7,310 nucleotides of DNA from JAMCQB01 sp947085305 (GTDB lineage Bacteria > Nitrospirota > Thermodesulfovibrionia > Thermodesulfovibrionales > UBA9159): assembly GCA_947085305.1 (NCBI GenBank), contig CAMTVV010000041.1:1-7310 (forward strand). Direction: 5' to 3'. The notes under the pieces are model-generated. The model made no database searches. It saw only the letters and a program-made list of their open reading frames with translations, and was not told the DNA's origin. Numbering within the stretch: position 1 is the stretch's first letter; the number at the start of each line of letters is the position of its first letter. The position numbers were made by a program, and so were the translations under genes. Of the stretch, positions 6,434 to 7,310 are shown in pieces.

Positions 6434-6463
6434 ATAATAATGCTTTTCCATGATGATTGTCAA
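6434..6463 (-). promoter_or_regulatory. Candidate sigma-70-type promoter of clpC
   Basis: Read on the minus strand in the 65-nt ndk-clpC gap: a perfect TTGACA (6458-6463), an 18-nt spacer, and TATTAT (6434-6439, five of six matches to TATAAT). Transcription would start near 6427-6428, within or at the end of a run of eight T (6427-6434), just before the AGGAGG ribosome binding site at 6421-6426. This gives clpC an independent vegetative promoter in addition to read-through from mdh-ndk. No CIRCE inverted repeat, CtsR direct repeat or sigma-32-like element is evident here. Predicted from sequence only. Confidence 0.6.
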
Positions 6464-6479
6464 CCGAGAGGGGTGTACT

Positions 6480-6920
6480 CTATACAAACTTTTGACCGCT
6501 AGGCTCATAGAGGATCTCCAGCGAGGAGAAAAAGAAGGGAATCTCGTACGCAGCGGACTGAGGCGAATCAGAGCCATGAACGATATTGCGTTCAATGTCC
6601 GATGCAAAGTCGGCCCTGATGGTTCCGGGAGCAGCCTCCCTGGGGTTGGTGGCGCCCATTATCCCCCTAACCTTTGCGATGGCATTATCGCCGCTCAGCG
6701 CCATGACAACGATGGGGCCTTCCGACATAAAATCCGTAAGGCTTCCATAGAAAGGCATTTCCTTGTGGACAATGTAGAACCTCTGCGCCTCTTCCTTCGA
6801 AAGCTGGAGCATCTTCAGCGCCAGGACCTTCAGGCCGTTTTTCTCGAACCTTGAAATAACCTCCCCGATGACATTCTTCTTAACGCCGTCAGGCTTTACA
6901 ATCGATAGAGTGCTTTCCAT
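6480..6920 (-). CDS. ndk: Nucleoside diphosphate kinase
   Basis: Transfers the gamma-phosphate of ATP to nucleoside diphosphates through a phosphohistidine, balancing cytoplasmic NTP and dNTP pools. The 146-residue length is typical of bacterial Ndk. Key residues are all visible: K9 in IVKPDGV, Y49 and F57 in the nucleotide-stacking region, R85, T91, the NPREAAPGTIRADF block (92-105) with R102, N112, and the catalytic H115 in NIVHGSD. This set of residues is that known from solved Ndk structures. The start ATG 6920 has AGGAGG (6925-6930) 4 nt upstream; an ATG overlapping that spacer (6922-6924) is out of frame. It lies 19 nt after mdh, so the two are co-transcribed, and 65 nt before clpC. Confidence 0.97.
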   Translation of the reverse strand: MESTLSIVKPDGVKKNVIGEVISRFEKNGLKVLALKMLQLSKEEAQRFYIVHKEMPFYGSLTDFMSEGPIVVMALSGDNAIAKVRGIMGATNPREAAPGTIRADFASDIERNIVHGSDSPQSAAYEIPFFFSSLEILYEPSGQKFV

Positions 6921-6939
6921 GCATCCTCCTGTTATCAGT

Positions 6940-7310
6940 TCAAAAGGTAATTTTTTCCATAAGGGCTTTTACCGCAGAAACAGACCTGTCGAAATCCGTC
7001 CTCTCCTCTTCGTTCAATTCCAGTTCTATCACCTTCTCGATGCCACGAGCCCCAAGCACAACAGGAACCCCCACATAAGCATCCCTGACGCCGTACTGCC
7101 CCTCAAGATATGCGGCGCAGGGGAGGATCCTTTTTTCATCAAAAAGTATCGCCCTGACCATCTGATAGGCTGCCGCTGCTGGGGCATAATATGCGCTTCC
7201 CGTCTTAAGGAGGGACACGATCTCGGCACCGCCGTTTCTCGTCCTCTCGATGAGAGAAGCGACCTTTTCAGGCAGCAGGACCTTTGTGATTGAAACGCCC
7301 TTTACCGTGG
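6940..7310 (-). CDS. mdh: Malate dehydrogenase, LDH-like type, C-terminal part (5' end outside window)
   Basis: NAD-dependent malate/oxaloacetate interconversion in the central carbon cycle. The last 122 residues are visible, from TVKGVSITKVLLPEKV at the window edge to ...MEKITF and TGA 6940-6942. RTRNGGAEIVSLLKTGSAYY and the following APAAAA hold the conserved substrate-loop residues of the lactate/malate dehydrogenase fold, and LPCAAYLEGQYGVRDAYVG followed by VPVVLG is typical of the LDH-like (type 3) malate dehydrogenases rather than the E. coli type. The catalytic His motif (GxHGD) would lie only a short way beyond the window edge. Lactate dehydrogenase is the alternative, but the specificity loop is outside the window; the tail wording favours malate. 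First visible gene of the minus-strand block, 19 nt before ndk. Confidence 0.93.
   Translation of the reverse strand, partial: TVKGVSITKVLLPEKVASLIERTRNGGAEIVSLLKTGSAYYAPAAAAYQMVRAILFDEKRILPCAAYLEGQYGVRDAYVGVPVVLGARGIEKVIELELNEEERTDFDRSVSAVKALMEKITF

Noticed and set aside
6427..6463. T8 run as the U-tract of an intrinsic terminator for ndk
   Set aside because: No GC-rich hairpin lies directly upstream on the minus strand. The only complementarity is a 3-bp ATG/CAT core in AT-rich sequence, and the segment fits a promoter plus Shine-Dalgarno better.
6415..6479. CIRCE, CtsR or sigma-32 heat-shock element upstream of clpC
   Set aside because: No TTAGCACTC/GAGTGCTAA inverted repeat, no paired GGTCAAA direct repeat, and no CTTGAA/CCCCAT-type pair; only a vegetative-like promoter is seen.

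Overview
The window is a bacterial chromosomal segment holding two gene blocks that converge near position 3,400. It looks like an uncultivated or lightly studied Gram-negative-type anaerobe or respiratory generalist. My best guess is the Nitrospirota (Thermodesulfovibrionia) or a deltaproteobacterial (Desulfobacterota) lineage. That guess rests on the combination of a ClpC-type Hsp100, an LDH-like malate dehydrogenase, a DUF4416 protein, a short-form alpha-glucan phosphorylase and a small c-type cytochrome. It is an inference without any search.

Plus strand, 1-3265: the 3' third of an alpha-glucan (glycogen) phosphorylase gene is followed after only 2 nt by a ferric-reductase-type transmembrane flavocytochrome b (446 aa). 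Fourteen nt later comes a membrane-anchored diheme c-type cytochrome (88 aa). The last two look like an electron-transfer pair: NAD(P)H to FAD to two b hemes across the membrane to periplasmic c hemes. After a 30-nt gap with an extended -10 promoter candidate lies a membrane histidine kinase (339 aa) with no response regulator beside it in the window.

Junction, 3266-3419: this 154-nt gap is not blank. A plus-strand frame matches the last ~35-40 residues of a P-type cation ATPase, interrupted by a TGA codon and with no body of the gene upstream. It reads as a decayed 3' remnant. No convincing terminator is visible here.

Minus strand, 7310-3420 (transcribed right to left): mdh (3' part only), ndk, clpC, then a DUF4416 protein of unknown function. 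mdh and ndk are 19 nt apart and surely co-transcribed. clpC has its own strong-looking sigma-70-type promoter in the 65-nt ndk-clpC gap, plus a very good Shine-Dalgarno. The DUF4416 gene follows clpC by 43 nt and lacks an evident Shine-Dalgarno.

Most of the window is ordinary housekeeping sequence. The parts worth a second look are the flavocytochrome b/diheme c pair, the ATPase remnant, the conserved but unexplained DUF4416 gene, and the clpC promoter whose predicted start site falls at a T8 run. I found no CRISPR array, tRNA, rRNA or insertion sequence.
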